Assembly: GCF_007655005.1 (NCBI RefSeq)
Contig: NZ_SZVW01000011.1
Coordinates: forward strand, 248,001-312,000
Length of the DNA: 64,000 nucleotides
Source: Streptomyces tibetensis
GTDB lineage: Bacteria > Actinomycetota > Actinomycetes > Streptomycetales > Streptomycetaceae
Direction: 5' to 3'
Position numbers and translations under genes: made by a program. How positions within the stretch are numbered: the first letter of the stretch is position 1; each line of letters begins with the position of its first letter. Positions 34,019-43,200 of the stretch are shown here, piece by piece. The notes under the pieces were generated by a model. That model had not been told where the DNA came from. It saw only the letters and a program-made list of their open reading frames with translations, and did not search any database.

Positions 34019-35302
34019 TCAGGAGGAGTTCTGCCCGGGCCCCCGGCCCTCCGGCCGCTCCGCCTCGCGGCGCCGCTCCCACAGTCCCTTCGCCCGCGCG
34101 AGCAGCCCTGGTCCCTCACCCCGTCGCCGGTGACCGTGCACCCGGGGGTCGTCCGTGACGTCATAGCGCTTCACGTACGCCCCGAGGAAGGCCTGGAGCG
34201 TGGCGATGGCGGGGATGGCGATCAGCGCGCCGACCGCACCGAGGAGGGCGGTGCCGGCGATGACCGAACCGAAGGCGACGGCGGGGTGGATGTCGACGGT
34301 CTTGGAGGTCAGCTTGGGCTGCAGCACGTAGTTCTCGAACTGCTGGTAGATCACGACGAAGATCAGCACCCACAGCGCGTACCAGGGATCCACCGTGAAC
34401 GCGATCAGCATGGGCAGGGCACCCGCCAGGTAGGTGCCGATGGTGGGGATGAACTGCGACACCAGCCCCACCCACACGGCGAGCACGGGTGCGTAGGGCA
34501 CGCCCAGGGCCTGGAGCAGGACGAAGTGCGCCACGCCGGAGACCAGCGCCATCAGGCCGCGGGAGTAGATGTAACCGCCGGTCTTGTTCACGGCGATCTC
34601 CCACGCGCGCAGCACCTCAGCCTGGCGGGCGGGCGGCAGGACCGAGCAGATCGCGCGGCGCAGGCGCGGGCCGTCCGCGGCGAAGTAGAACGAGAACAGG
34701 GCGATCGTGAGCAGCTGGAAGAGGCCCCCGATGACCTGGGCCGACACGTCCAGGACGCCGGTGGCGCTGTTCTGGACGTAGTTGCGCAGCCAGTCGGAGC
34801 GGAGCAGGCCCTCCTGGATGTCGACGCGCTTCAGGTCGGTCTTGAAGTGCGTGTTGATCCAGTGGATGACGGAGTCGAGGTACTCGGGGAAGCCCTCGAT
34901 CAGCTTGATGATCTGGTCCGCGAGGACGGAACCGAGCAGGGTGACGAAGCCTGCCGACACGATCATCACGGCGATGAAGACGATGAACGCGGCGAGCCCT
35001 CTGCGCAGGCCGCGCGAGGCCATCCAGCTGACCGCGGGCTCTATGGCGAGCGCCAGGAAGAACGCGATGAGGATGTTGACCAGCAGACCGGTGAGCTGGT
35101 GGAAGGCCCAGCTGCCCAGCTGGAAGGCCGCGACGAGGGTGAGCGCGAGCACCATGGCGCGGGGCAGCCAGCGCGGCATACGGCCGTTCGCCCCGGCCCC
35201 GTCGGCCGGGGGCCGGGCAGGCGGTGTCGTACCGGAAGCTGAGGACTGCTGGGCTGCCTGCCCGGTCTCGTCAGTGGGTGCCACGGTCCAAGTCTCGCCC
35301 AC
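34019..35302 (-). CDS. AI-2E family transporter (PerM-like membrane protein)
   Basis: The 427-residue membrane protein has a polar Pro/Ala-rich N-tail, about eight helices and the family signature FIPTIGTYLAGALPMLIAFT plus YQQFENYVLQPKLTSKTVDI. The C-terminus is basic. Members have been linked to autoinducer-2 export or Na+/H+ antiport; the substrate cannot be told here. Start GTG 35302; an internal start after the polar tail is possible. Confidence 0.9.
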   Translation of the reverse strand: MGETWTVAPTDETGQAAQQSSASGTTPPARPPADGAGANGRMPRWLPRAMVLALTLVAAFQLGSWAFHQLTGLLVNILIAFFLALAIEPAVSWMASRGLRRGLAAFIVFIAVMIVSAGFVTLLGSVLADQIIKLIEGFPEYLDSVIHWINTHFKTDLKRVDIQEGLLRSDWLRNYVQNSATGVLDVSAQVIGGLFQLLTIALFSFYFAADGPRLRRAICSVLPPARQAEVLRAWEIAVNKTGGYIYSRGLMALVSGVAHFVLLQALGVPYAPVLAVWVGLVSQFIPTIGTYLAGALPMLIAFTVDPWYALWVLIFVVIYQQFENYVLQPKLTSKTVDIHPAVAFGSVIAGTALLGAVGALIAIPAIATLQAFLGAYVKRYDVTDDPRVHGHRRRGEGPGLLARAKGLWERRREAERPEGRGPGQNSS

Positions 35303-35446
35303 GCCGCCGACAGCCGTCTGCCCGGCTGCGATCTTCGTGACCGGTCAGTCTCGTCCGGGACGGGCCGACCGGGTCGGCGGCTGCTCCCCCGGGCCGGGCC
35401 GCGCGGCCCGGCCGGTGGCTTCCGAGGCCGGCCGGCCTCGTCCTCC

Positions 35447-35520
35447 GACGGTCTGCGGGGCTCACCGGCAATGGTGCGGCCGACCTCGTCCGACGGTCTG
35501 CGGGGCTCACCGGCAACGGT
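35447..35520. repeat. 29-bp direct repeats abutting the DUF3046 stop
   Basis: GACGGTCTGCGGGGCTCACC plus GGCAAYGGT occurs at 35447-35475 and 35492-35520 (one mismatch, period 45). The second copy ends at the last base of the DUF3046 stop codon. Confidence 0.8.
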
Positions 35521-35714
35521 CAGCGCCTCTCCCGGGGCACGTCCATCACCGAGCAGACCACCTGCCAGACCTCCTTGGCGCCCCAGCCGGCGGCCAGCGC
35601 CTCGTGCACCGTGCGCCCGCCGAGCTCGGACATCACGTGGTCGCGCGCGAAGGTTTCGGCGTAACCGGGACCGAAGTGCTCCGCCATTCGCTGCCAGAAG
35701 ACCGTCAACCGCAT
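35520..35714 (-). CDS. DUF3046 domain protein
   Basis: The 64-residue protein reads MRLTVFWQRMAEHFGPGYAE then TFARDHVMSELGGRTVHEAL and AAGWGAKEVWQVVCSVMDVP. It is the whole DUF3046 domain, an actinobacterial family of unknown function that is characteristically found beside recA/recX, as here. It may be leaderless: GATACT lies 6-7 nt before the ATG. Confidence 0.88.
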   Translation of the reverse strand: MRLTVFWQRMAEHFGPGYAETFARDHVMSELGGRTVHEALAAGWGAKEVWQVVCSVMDVPRERR

Positions 35715-35794
35715 GACTCCAGTATCCCGCCCCTGGGGGTGGGCCTGAGCCGGGACCGCCTGTCGGCGCCGCTTCGCGCCCTACGGTCTGACCC

Positions 35795-36739
35795 ATGGCC
35801 GAAACAGGAGCTACCGAACTTCCCCCGACGCCCCCGCCGCACAGCCCCGTCACGCGCGCGGAGCGTTTCGTCTGGCTCACCGCGCGCGTGCTCGAGCAGC
35901 GCCGCTTCGCCCACCACTTCCGGGGCGCCGCCGCAGATCCGGTGGAAACCGCCCTGGACGCCTACCGCAACGAGGACGGCGGGTACGGACACGCGCTGGA
36001 GCCCGATCTGCGCGGCCCGGTCAGCCAGCCGCTGCACACCGCGCACGCGCTGCGTGTACTGGACGCGGTCGGACGTTGCGCCGGCCAGCGGGTGGAACGC
36101 ATGTGCCGCTACCTGACGTCCGTCTCGACCGCGGACGGCGCCCTCCCGGCGATCCACCCCAGCCAGCGCGGCTACCCCACGGCCCCCTTCGTGACGGTGG
36201 TGGACGACCCGCCCAGCGACCTGCTGGCGACCGGGCCGGTGGTGGGCCTGCTGCACCGCAACGAGGTGTGGCACGCCTGGCTCTTCCGGGCCACGGACTT
36301 CTGCTGGCGGGCGGTCGAGTCCCTGGAGGCGTCGCACCCGTACGAGATCGAGGCCGCCGTGGTCTTCCTGGACTCCGCCCCGGACCGCCCACGCGCGCAG
36401 GCGGCCGCCGACCGTCTCGGCTGCCTGGTCCGCAAGCACCGCCTCGCGGCCCTGGACCCCGACGACCTGGACGCCTACCCGGTCTCTCCCGGCTACGCCC
36501 CGGGGGAGCACCATTTCCCGCACGACTACGCGCGGACACCGCGATCGCTCGCGCGCGCGTGGTTCACGGACGACGAGATGGCCCGGTCCTTGGACCACCT
36601 CGAGGCACAGCAGCAGCAGGACGGCGGCTGGCCTGTCCGGTGGCGCCACTGGGCCCCGGCCCCCGCCCTGGAGGCCCGCCCGCTCGTGACGATCGAGGCC
36701 CTGCGGGTGCTCAGCGCGTACGGCCGCGTCATCGACTGA
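35795..36739 (+). CDS. Conserved protein with terpenoid cyclase/prenyltransferase toroid-like repeats
   Basis: The 314-residue soluble protein has toroid-type features: NEDGGYGHALEPDLRGPVSQ near residue 55, DGALPAIHP, and a C-terminal QQQDGGWPVRW that resembles QW motifs of squalene cyclase-like proteins. No DxDD or prenyltransferase zinc motif is evident, so catalysis is unproven. TACGGT ends 7 nt before the ATG and no ribosome site is seen, so the transcript may be leaderless. It is convergent with azlD with no spacer (stop codons adjoin). Confidence 0.75.
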   Translation: MAETGATELPPTPPPHSPVTRAERFVWLTARVLEQRRFAHHFRGAAADPVETALDAYRNEDGGYGHALEPDLRGPVSQPLHTAHALRVLDAVGRCAGQRVERMCRYLTSVSTADGALPAIHPSQRGYPTAPFVTVVDDPPSDLLATGPVVGLLHRNEVWHAWLFRATDFCWRAVESLEASHPYEIEAAVVFLDSAPDRPRAQAAADRLGCLVRKHRLAALDPDDLDAYPVSPGYAPGEHHFPHDYARTPRSLARAWFTDDEMARSLDHLEAQQQQDGGWPVRWRHWAPAPALEARPLVTIEALRVLSAYGRVID

Positions 36740-37051
36740 TCATCCGGCCCCCAGGGCCCGCACCCCCGCGGTCACCAGCACGGCCGCGGCGACGACGAGA
36801 AGGAACGGGGCGCGCAGCACCAGCGCCACGGCGGCGGCGGTGAGTCCGGCGGCCCTCGCGTCCAGCGTCGGCGACTGCCCGTCGGCGAAGGTCTGCTGGG
36901 CGGTGAGGGCCGCCAGCAACGCGACGGGCAGCAGGGCGGCGAGGCGTTTGACGAGGGGCCGCTCCAGGGCCCCTGCGGGCACGAGGAGGCCCGCCAGCTT
37001 GACGGCGTAGCACCCGAGGGCGGTCGCCCCGATCGCGATCCAGACGTTCAC
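36740..37051 (-). CDS. azlD: AzlD-family branched-chain amino acid exporter small subunit
   Basis: The 103-residue membrane protein with three to four helices opens VNVWIAIGATALGCYAVKLA and contains LPVALLAALTAQQTF, typical of AzlD. It forms a heteromeric exporter with AzlC. GTG 37051 overlaps the azlC stop (GTGA). Confidence 0.87.
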   Translation of the reverse strand: MNVWIAIGATALGCYAVKLAGLLVPAGALERPLVKRLAALLPVALLAALTAQQTFADGQSPTLDARAAGLTAAAVALVLRAPFLLVVAAAVLVTAGVRALGAG

Positions 37052-37770
37052 CGCGCAGCCCCCTGCCCCTTGCGTCGGCCGTCCGCCCACAGAACGAGCG
37101 GCGCCGCCAGCGCGGCCAGCAGCACCGGCACTCCGGCGGGCAACACCGGCAGCAGTCCGAGCCCCAGCAGCACGGCGAGCGCGGCGACGACCCGCTCGGT
37201 GCCGGTCTTCAGCATCGGCGCGAGCAGCGCAAGGAACACCGCGGGCCCGGCGGCGTCCAGGCCCCACGCGTCGGTGTCACCGATCGCCTCGGCGCCCAGG
37301 GCACCGAGCAGCGTGGTGAGGTTCCACAGGATGTAGAGGCTCAGCCCGGTCACGACGAACCCGAGCCGCGCGGCGCGCCGAGTGGGCTGGGCGAGCGTGA
37401 CGGCGGCCGTCTCATCGATCACCCACTGGGCGGCGAACGGGCGCACCACGCGCGGGAGGGCCAGCAACTGCGACAGGCGCAAGCCGTAGAAGGCGTTCCG
37501 CACGCCCAGGAAGAAGGCGCCGGCGGCGGCCGTGAACGGGCTGCCCCCGGCCGCGAGGGCCCCCACGAGGGCGAACTGGGACGCCCCGGTGAACACCAGA
37601 AGACTGAGCGCGCACGTCTGGAGCAGTGTGAGTCCGCTGCCGGCCGATGTCACGCCGAAGGCGAAGCCGGACAGCCCGACGGCCACCCCGACCCCGAGGG
37701 CGTCGCGTACGACCGCCCGGTCCGCCTTCCCACCGATGTCTGCTTCTTCGAGAGCTGTCTGATCTGCCAC
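37048..37770 (-). CDS. azlC: AzlC-family branched-chain amino acid exporter large subunit
   Basis: The 240-residue membrane protein has the AzlC pattern GLSGFAFGVTSAGSGLTLLQ, SLLVFTGASQFALVGALAAG, FFLGVRNAFYGLRL and VIDETAAVTLAQP. Predicted to export branched-chain amino acids or analogues with AzlD. GTG 37770 is 23 bp downstream of the AraC regulator gene; the three form a leftward operon. Confidence 0.92.
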   Translation of the reverse strand: MADQTALEEADIGGKADRAVVRDALGVGVAVGLSGFAFGVTSAGSGLTLLQTCALSLLVFTGASQFALVGALAAGGSPFTAAAGAFFLGVRNAFYGLRLSQLLALPRVVRPFAAQWVIDETAAVTLAQPTRRAARLGFVVTGLSLYILWNLTTLLGALGAEAIGDTDAWGLDAAGPAVFLALLAPMLKTGTERVVAALAVLLGLGLLPVLPAGVPVLLAALAAPLVLWADGRRKGQGAAR

Positions 37771-37793
37771 GCCCCGCACGCTAGGGGCGGCGG

Positions 37794-38624
37794 CTACCGG
37801 AGGTCTTGTACGTTCTTGCGCTCCCGCTGGTAGGCCCCGGGAGGCACGCCGACCATCCGGCTGAAGTGCCGGTTGAGGTGCGGCTGGTCGGTGAACCCGA
37901 CGGCCACGGCCGCCTCGGAGGGGGACGTCCCCGTGTCCAGCAGCCGCCGCGCCCGCCGTACCCGCGCGTCCGTGAGCCACGCGTGGGGCGGCATCCCGTA
38001 GGCGTTGCGGAAGGCTCGCAGCAGGGCGAACGGGCTGGTCCCGAGGTCGGCCGCCAGCCGCTCCAGGGTCGGCGGACGTGCCATCCGCTCCTCCAGCACA
38101 CCACGCGCGCGTGCCGCGATCCGGGCTCCCGCCGTCCGCACCTCCCGCCGGGGCATGGGCCCGCCGTTCAACCTCAGCAACCTGGTCACGGCGACCCGCA
38201 GCAGGGTGTCCGCGGCCAGCGCGTTGCCCTCGTCGGCGGCCCGCAGCACCTGGTGCACCAGCCCCGCGGAGTAAGGGTCGTCCACCACCGGGCTGACGAA
38301 TCCCGGTGTCCCGCGCAGCCCGGTCGTCTCGGCCGCGATCTCGGCGACCACGTCGGGCGGCGGGTACACGGCCCCGTACCGCCACCCTTCGGGCACCCCG
38401 GCCCGCCCGGTGTGCGGCGTATCGGGATTCACCAGGGCGAGAGCCCCGGCTCCCGCGTACTGGTCGCCCCCGCCGTGGTGGAACACCTCCACGCCGTCGG
38501 CGATGGCGGCGATCACGAAGTTCTCGTGGGTGTGCCGCACGAACGTCTTGTGCACGTACCGGGCCCGCAGCAGATCGACTCCGGGCAGCTCGTCGTACTG
38601 CCAGTGCCGTGCGCGCTCGTCCAT
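37794..38624 (-). CDS. AraC-family transcriptional regulator
   Basis: The 276-residue protein has an N-terminal cupin sensor domain (VRHTHENFVIAAIADGVEVF; PDTPHTGRAG) and a C-terminal double helix-turn-helix (LERLAADLGTSPFALLRAFR, AVAVGFTDQPHLNRHFSRMV, then GVPPGAYQRERK). It is the first gene of a unit with azlCD, so it probably controls the exporter in response to an amino acid. ATG 38624. The IS110 element has inserted about 110 bp upstream and may have separated it from part of its promoter region. Confidence 0.9.
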   Translation of the reverse strand: MDERARHWQYDELPGVDLLRARYVHKTFVRHTHENFVIAAIADGVEVFHHGGGDQYAGAGALALVNPDTPHTGRAGVPEGWRYGAVYPPPDVVAEIAAETTGLRGTPGFVSPVVDDPYSAGLVHQVLRAADEGNALAADTLLRVAVTRLLRLNGGPMPRREVRTAGARIAARARGVLEERMARPPTLERLAADLGTSPFALLRAFRNAYGMPPHAWLTDARVRRARRLLDTGTSPSEAAVAVGFTDQPHLNRHFSRMVGVPPGAYQRERKNVQDLR

Positions 38625-38733
38625 ACGCCCATTGTCCGCGGTCGTGGCCGCCCCGGCCCAGCCCCCCTTCGGCCCGGCAGGGGCCGCGCTCGCGGCGAAA
38701 CGGCAGGCCAGGAGGCGTCGAGGCACCGTTGAT

Positions 38734-40047
38734 GCTCCTATTGCTGTCAAGCAGCTTGAAGCCAGTCGCGGTAGGCGTGGGTGAGGTCGTCGTCCCTGCT
38801 GAGTCCTCTTTCGAGTCTGGAGATGGTGGTCGGCCAGACTCCGAAGTGCTGGGCGACGGTGGTGAGAGTGATGTTCTTGGCCTGCCGTATGGGCCGCAGG
38901 TCGGCTATGTCCGGGACGGTGACCGCGGTGGTGAGACAGCGGAACATCTCCCGGGCGATGGCCCGTTTGAGCATCCGGATGATCTCCTTCTTCGTCCGTC
39001 CGGCAGCGGTCTGTCGCGCGACGTAGGCGCGGGTCTGGGCGTCGCCGGACATGCGGACCAGGGCGATGCGGTAGAGGGCTGCGTTGGCCGTTCGGTCACC
39101 GCCCCGGGGAGAGCCGGTGCCGGTTGGTTCTGCCGCTGGAGGCAGGAACCGGGGCAGCTCCGCAGAGGGCTGCGAAGGACGCCTCGGTCCGCATGCGTTC
39201 GGGGTTGCCGCCCGCGGTGATCAACAGTTGTGCGGCGGTGTCGGGGCCGACACCGTAGGCGGCCCGTAAAGCCGGGTTGTGGGTGGTGGCCTCGGTGTCC
39301 AGGGCCCGCGTCAGCGTGTCGTGCTCGGCGGTGAGCTCCTTGACCCGGCGGGCGAGGCTCTTCAACGCGGTCAGGACGGCGATGTGGAGGGCGTCACCGA
39401 CCGGCCGTAGCCGGGCCAGGGCCTCGGTGCGGTCGGGGCCCTTGAGCTGCCCGTATTTCGCGCGGATGGCTTCCGGGGCGGTGATCAGGACGTTGCCGAT
39501 CTGGTTGAGTGCGGCGGTGCGGGCCTTGACGGCGGAGCGGGCTGCGTTGTGCAGGGCACGTATCCCGGCGACCGTGTCGTCCTTGGGGGAGCTGGAGGCT
39601 CTGCCGGACAGAGCGGCGCGGGCGGCGGCGTAGGCGTCGATCGGGTCGGACTTGCCGGTGCGGCGCCGTTCGGCCCTGTCGGGGCGGTTGACCTCTACGA
39701 CCTGGTGCCCGCAGGAGCGGGCGGCCCGGGTGAAGCCGGCCCCGTAGGACGAGGTGCCTTCCACTCCGATGGTGACCACACGTCCGTGCGCGGTGAGGAA
39801 GGCCAGGGCTGCCGCGTATCCAGCGGTGGTGGTGGAGAACTCCGCGTCCGCGAGATGGCCGCCGTTGTCGCTGATCACAGCGACGTGAACGGTGTCGGCG
39901 TGGGAATCGACCCCGCCGAACACATCCCCGTCCACGGTGTCCGCCGCGACTTCTGATGCCATGCTGATACTGCCTTCCCAGCCGAAGGTGAGCGCCGGCC
40001 GGGTGGCGCAGACAGGACATTGAAGGGGCTTCTGACCAAGCTCCTAT
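38734..40047 (-). mobile_element. IS110-family insertion sequence (frameshifted)
   Basis: A transposase reading frame in two parts occupies 38747-39962. GCTCCTAT is repeated at 38734-38741 and 40040-40047 and is used here as a provisional boundary; IS110 elements lack clear terminal inverted repeats, so ends are uncertain. The insertion lies between the divergently oriented araC and lhr genes. About 80 bp of non-coding sequence precede the transposase in this interpretation. Confidence 0.6.
38747..39962 (-). pseudogene. IS110-family transposase, frameshifted
   Basis: The N-terminal part (39962-39096) has the RuvC-like DEDD catalytic domain: GVDSHADTVHVA, TIGVEGTSSYG and DPIDAYAAARA. The transposase_20 serine domain follows (YGVGPDTAAQLLITAGGNPE, APVPASSG). 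The frame then ends at TGA near 39096. The next frame continues RGGDRTANAALYRIALVRMS to 38747, including the usual TKKEIIRMLKRAIAREMF helix and a C-terminal helix-turn-helix. One extra base in the run at 39106-39109 explains the break; removing it restores HRLSRGGD. No programmed frameshifting is known for this family, so it is probably inactive unless the base is a sequencing error. Confidence 0.8.
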
Positions 40048-40062
40048 CAGGTCATGTTCCGC

Positions 40063-40098
40063 CCGGCCGGAGCCATGAGAACGAGCTCCGGCGGCCGG
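40063..40098. promoter_or_regulatory. Inverted repeat upstream of lhr
   Basis: CCGGCCGGAGC (40063-40073) pairs with GCTCCGGC-g-GCCGG (40085-40098), with one bulged base. It is either part of the lhr leader or of the IS110 end if the element extends further right. Confidence 0.4.
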
Positions 40099-40207
40099 AC
40101 AGACCAACGGCAAGACAGCCCAGCAGGGCGTCAGTCAGTGCCCGAGTCACGACTGCCGGAACCCGAGTATCAGCATCAATGTCAGTGCCGAGGTGCACGA
40201 TGGACGC

Positions 40208-43200
40208 ATGCCCAGCAATGCGCACCGAGCCCTGGACGGCTTCTCCCCCGCGACCCGAGCCTGGTTCACGGGTGCCTTCTCCGCGCCCACCTCGGCCCAG
40301 GCCGGTGCGTGGCAGGCCATCCACGAGGGCTCGGACGTGCTGGTCGTCGCCCCCACGGGCTCCGGCAAGACCCTGGCGGCGTTCCTGGCGGCCCTGGACC
40401 AGCTGGCCTCGGCGCCTCCCCCCGCCGACCCCAAGAAGCGCTGCCGCGTCCTGTACGTCTCCCCGCTGAAGGCCCTGGCGGTGGACGTCGAGCGCAACCT
40501 GCGCAGCCCGCTGACGGGCATCCGGCAGGAGTCGGTACGCCTCGGCCTGCCCGAACCCGAGGTCAAGGTGGGCATCCGCTCGGGCGACACCCCCGCCGCC
40601 GAGCGCCGCGCCCTGTCGACGCGTCCGCCGGACATCCTGATCACGACCCCGGAATCGCTGTTCCTGATGCTGACGTCGGCCACGCGCGACGCACTGGCGG
40701 GCGTGGAGACGGTGATCCTCGACGAGGTGCACGCGGTCGCCGGCACCAAGCGCGGCGCCCACCTCGCGCTCTCCCTGGAGCGGCTGGACGACCTCCTCCC
40801 GAAGCCCGCCCGCCGTATCGGCCTCTCCGCGACGGTCCGCCCCGTGGACGAGGTGGCCCGTTTCCTCTCGCCCCGCCGCAAGGTGGAGATCGTCCAGCCG
40901 GAGTCCGGCAAGGAGTTCGACCTGTCCGTGGTCGTCCCGGTCGAGGATCTGGGCGAGCTGGGCGGTTCCCCGGTCGCGGACGGCCAGGAAGGCGCCGAGC
41001 GCCCCTCCATCTGGCCGCATGTGGAGGAGCGGATCGCCGACCTCGTCCAGTCCCACCGCTCCACGATCGTCTTCGCCAACTCCCGCCGCCTCGCTGAGCG
41101 CCTCTGCAACCGGCTGAACGAGATCGCGTACGAGCGGGCCACGGGAGAGACACTCGACGAGCACCACTCCCCGGCCGAGCTCATGGGCGGCTCGGGAGCA
41201 GCCCAGGGCGCCCCCCAGGTCATCGCCCGCGCCCACCACGGCTCGGTGTCCAAGGAGCAGCGCGCCCTGGTCGAGGAGGACCTCAAGGCGGGCCGCCTGC
41301 CCGCGGTCGTGGCCACGTCCAGTCTCGAACTGGGCATCGACATGGGTGCGGTCGACCTGGTCGTGCAGGTGGAGTCGCCGCCCTCGGTCGCCTCCGGCCT
41401 GCAGCGCGTCGGCCGGGCGGGGCACCAGGTGGGCGCGGTCTCCACCGGTGTGGTCTTCCCGAAGTACCGCGGCGACCTCGTGCAGGCGGCGGTGGTCACC
41501 GAGCGCATGCGCACCGGCTCCATCGAGTCCCTCAAGGTCCCGGCCAATCCCCTGGACGTCCTGGCCCAGCAGGTGGTCGCCATGACGGCCCTGGACACCT
41601 GGCAGTTCGACGACCTCCTCGCCGCCGTCCGCCGGGCCGCCCCCTTCGCCTCGCTTCCCGAGTCGGCCTTCACGGCGGTCCTCGACATGCTGGCGGGCCG
41701 CTACCCGTCCGACGCGTTCGCGGAGCTGCGCCCGCGCGTGGTGTGGGACCGGGTCACCGGCGAGATCACCGGCCGCCCCGGCGCACAGCGCCTCGCCGTC
41801 ACCTCCGGCGGCACGATCCCCGACCGCGGTCTCTTCGGCGTCTTCCTCGCGGGCGCCGATCCCAAGAAGGGCGGCGGCCGGGTCGGCGAGCTCGACGAGG
41901 AGATGGTCTACGAGTCCCGCGTGGGCGACGTCTTCACCCTCGGCACCAGCTCCTGGCGCATCGAGGACATCACCCGCGACCGCGTCCTGGTCTCCCCCGC
42001 CCCGGGCGTGCCGGGCCGGCTGCCCTTCTGGAAGGGAGACCAGCTGGGCCGCCCGCTGGAACTGGGCCGGGCGGTGGGCGCGTTCCTGCGCGAGGTCGGG
42101 TCGCTGCCCGAGGAGGACGCGCGCCTGCGTCTCCTCGCCGCCGGGCTGGATGCCTGGGCGGCGGACAACGTGCTGTCGTACCTGGACGAGCAGCGTGAGG
42201 CCTGCGGTCACATCCCGGACGACCGGACGATCGTCGTCGAGCGCTTCCGCGACGAACTCGGCGACTGGCGCGTGGTCGTGCACTCCCCCTTCGGCGCCCA
42301 GGTGCACGCCCCCTGGGCGCTCGCGCTCGGCGCCAAGCTCTCCGAGCGGTACGGCATGGACGCACAGGTCATGCACGCCGACGACGGCATCGTGCTGCGC
42401 CTGCCGGACGCCGACCTCATGGGCCTGGACCTGCTGGACCAGGAGCCGGTCACGATGGGCCGGGAGTACGACGCCGAGCAGGCCCCCGTGGGCGCGGCGG
42501 ACGTCGTCTTCGACAAGGGCGAGGTCGACCAGGTCGTCACCGACCAGGTGGGCAGCTCGGCCCTGTTCGCTTCCAGGTTCCGCGAGTGCGCCGCCCGTGC
42601 GCTGTTGCTGCCGCGCCGCAACCCGGGCAGGCGCACCCCGCTGTGGCAGCAGCGGCAGCGGGCCTCGCAGCTGCTCCAGGTGGCGAGCGAGTTCGGCTCG
42701 TTCCCGATCGTCCTGGAGGCGGTCCGCGAGTGTCTCCAGGACGTCTTCGACGTGCCCGGTCTCGTCGAGCTGATGGGCGACCTGGAGTCCCGCAAGGTGC
42801 GCCTGGTCGAGGTCACCACCGCCGAACCGTCCCCCTTCGCGCGCTCGCTCCTGTTCGGCTACGTCGCCCAGTTCCTGTACGAGGGTGACTCCCCGCTGGC
42901 CGAGCGCCGCGCCGCCGCCCTGTCGCTGGACTCGCGGCTGCTGGCCGAGCTGCTGGGCCAGGCGGAGCTGCGCGAGCTGCTCGACGCGGAGGTGCTGACC
43001 GACCTGGAGCGGGAGCTGCAGTGGCTCACCGAGGACCGCCGCGTCAAGGACGCCGAGGGCGTCGCGGACCTCCTGCGCCTCCTCGGCCCCCTCACCGACG
43101 CGGAGCTCGCCGAGCGGGGAGCCGAGCCCCAATGGGCGCAGGAACTCGCCGGTGCCCGCCGCGCCATCCGGGTCCGTGTCGCGGGCGCGGACCACTGGGC

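Noticed and set aside
39053..39110. Programmed frameshift in the IS110 transposase
   Set aside because: No slippery heptamer typical of IS frameshifting, and IS110 family transposases are single-frame; a one-base indel is simpler.
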